Assembly: GCA_964467615.1 (NCBI GenBank)
Contig: CAYXRK010000261.1
Coordinates: 1 to 5,097 of the forward strand
Direction: 5' to 3'
DNA from: CAYXRK01 sp964467615
Lineage (GTDB): Bacteria > Hydrogenedentota > Hydrogenedentia > Hydrogenedentales > GCA-2746185
Length of the DNA stretch: 5,097 nucleotides
How positions within the stretch are numbered: the stretch's first letter is position 1; every line of letters starts with the position of its first letter. Shown piece after piece: positions 5,086 to 5,097 of the stretch. The notes below the pieces were generated by a model. It made no database searches and was not told where the DNA came from. It saw nothing but the letters and a program-made list of their open reading frames with translations. The position numbers were made by a program, and so were the translations under genes.

Positions 5086-5097
5086 TGCAGAACACCG

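Noticed and set aside
4904..5095. Minus-strand open frame of 63 codons, Pro- and Ser-rich
   Set aside because: It starts at GTG at the window edge with no visible ribosome site. Its composition comes from the G-rich tract and the CGCAGAG-type repeat, and it resembles no family.
4972..5097. Plus-strand open frame from an ATG (MRLARHWAAIPDFF) to the window edge
   Set aside because: It has no Shine-Dalgarno, its length is only 42 codons in GC-rich DNA, and the frame runs over the repeat. It could be a gene start, but nothing supports it.

Overview
The window looks like a piece of a GC-rich Gram-negative chromosome. All five genes I can support lie on the minus strand. A type IV pilus or type II secretion style prepilin set, a glutathione-independent formaldehyde dehydrogenase and an ankyrin protein, all with good Shine-Dalgarno sites, suggest an environmental bacterium. 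A planctomycete- or Hydrogenedentes-like lineage is possible, but that is a guess from style and not a demonstrated assignment.

Layout, in minus-strand reading order. Positions 4595-5097 are non-coding as far as I can tell. They hold several perfect inverted repeats upstream of the pilin genes, a possible plus-strand promoter, a degenerate CGCAGAG-type tandem repeat and a G-rich tract at the window edge. Next comes a tight four-gene operon: a PilV/GspI-like prepilin (4109-4594), a PilW/GspJ-like prepilin (3503-4096), a very large PilX/GspK-like protein (1800-3500) and a membrane-anchored TPR protein (1258-1800). Intergenic gaps are 14, 2 and -1 nucleotides counted between start and stop codons (12 free bases, 2 free bases, then a TAATG overlap). 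The order matches the tip-complex genes I-J-K of type II secretion and V-W-X of type IV pili. No major pilin, ATPase, platform protein or secretin is in the window.

Downstream lies a small ankyrin-repeat protein (683-1105, with an alternative start at 1147). After an intergenic region with a CCCCCT/AGGGGG palindromic element comes the 5' end of fdhA (404 down to the window edge), preceded by a very good sigma-70 promoter and a leader hairpin. The fdhA fragment carries the zinc ligands expected of the family.

Working model: the three prepilin-like proteins form a minor-pilin tip complex that primes or caps a pilus or pseudopilus. The 566-residue PilX/GspK-like protein lacks Glu5, as GspK does, and supplies a large extracellular beta-rich domain. 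Asp/Asn/Gly-rich loops in the PilW-like and PilX-like proteins suggest calcium binding. The TPR protein is probably an assembly partner. I found no RNA genes, CRISPR array or insertion sequence. I see no clear evidence of a wholly new system; the unusual pieces are the giant tip-like protein and the repeat-rich upstream region.
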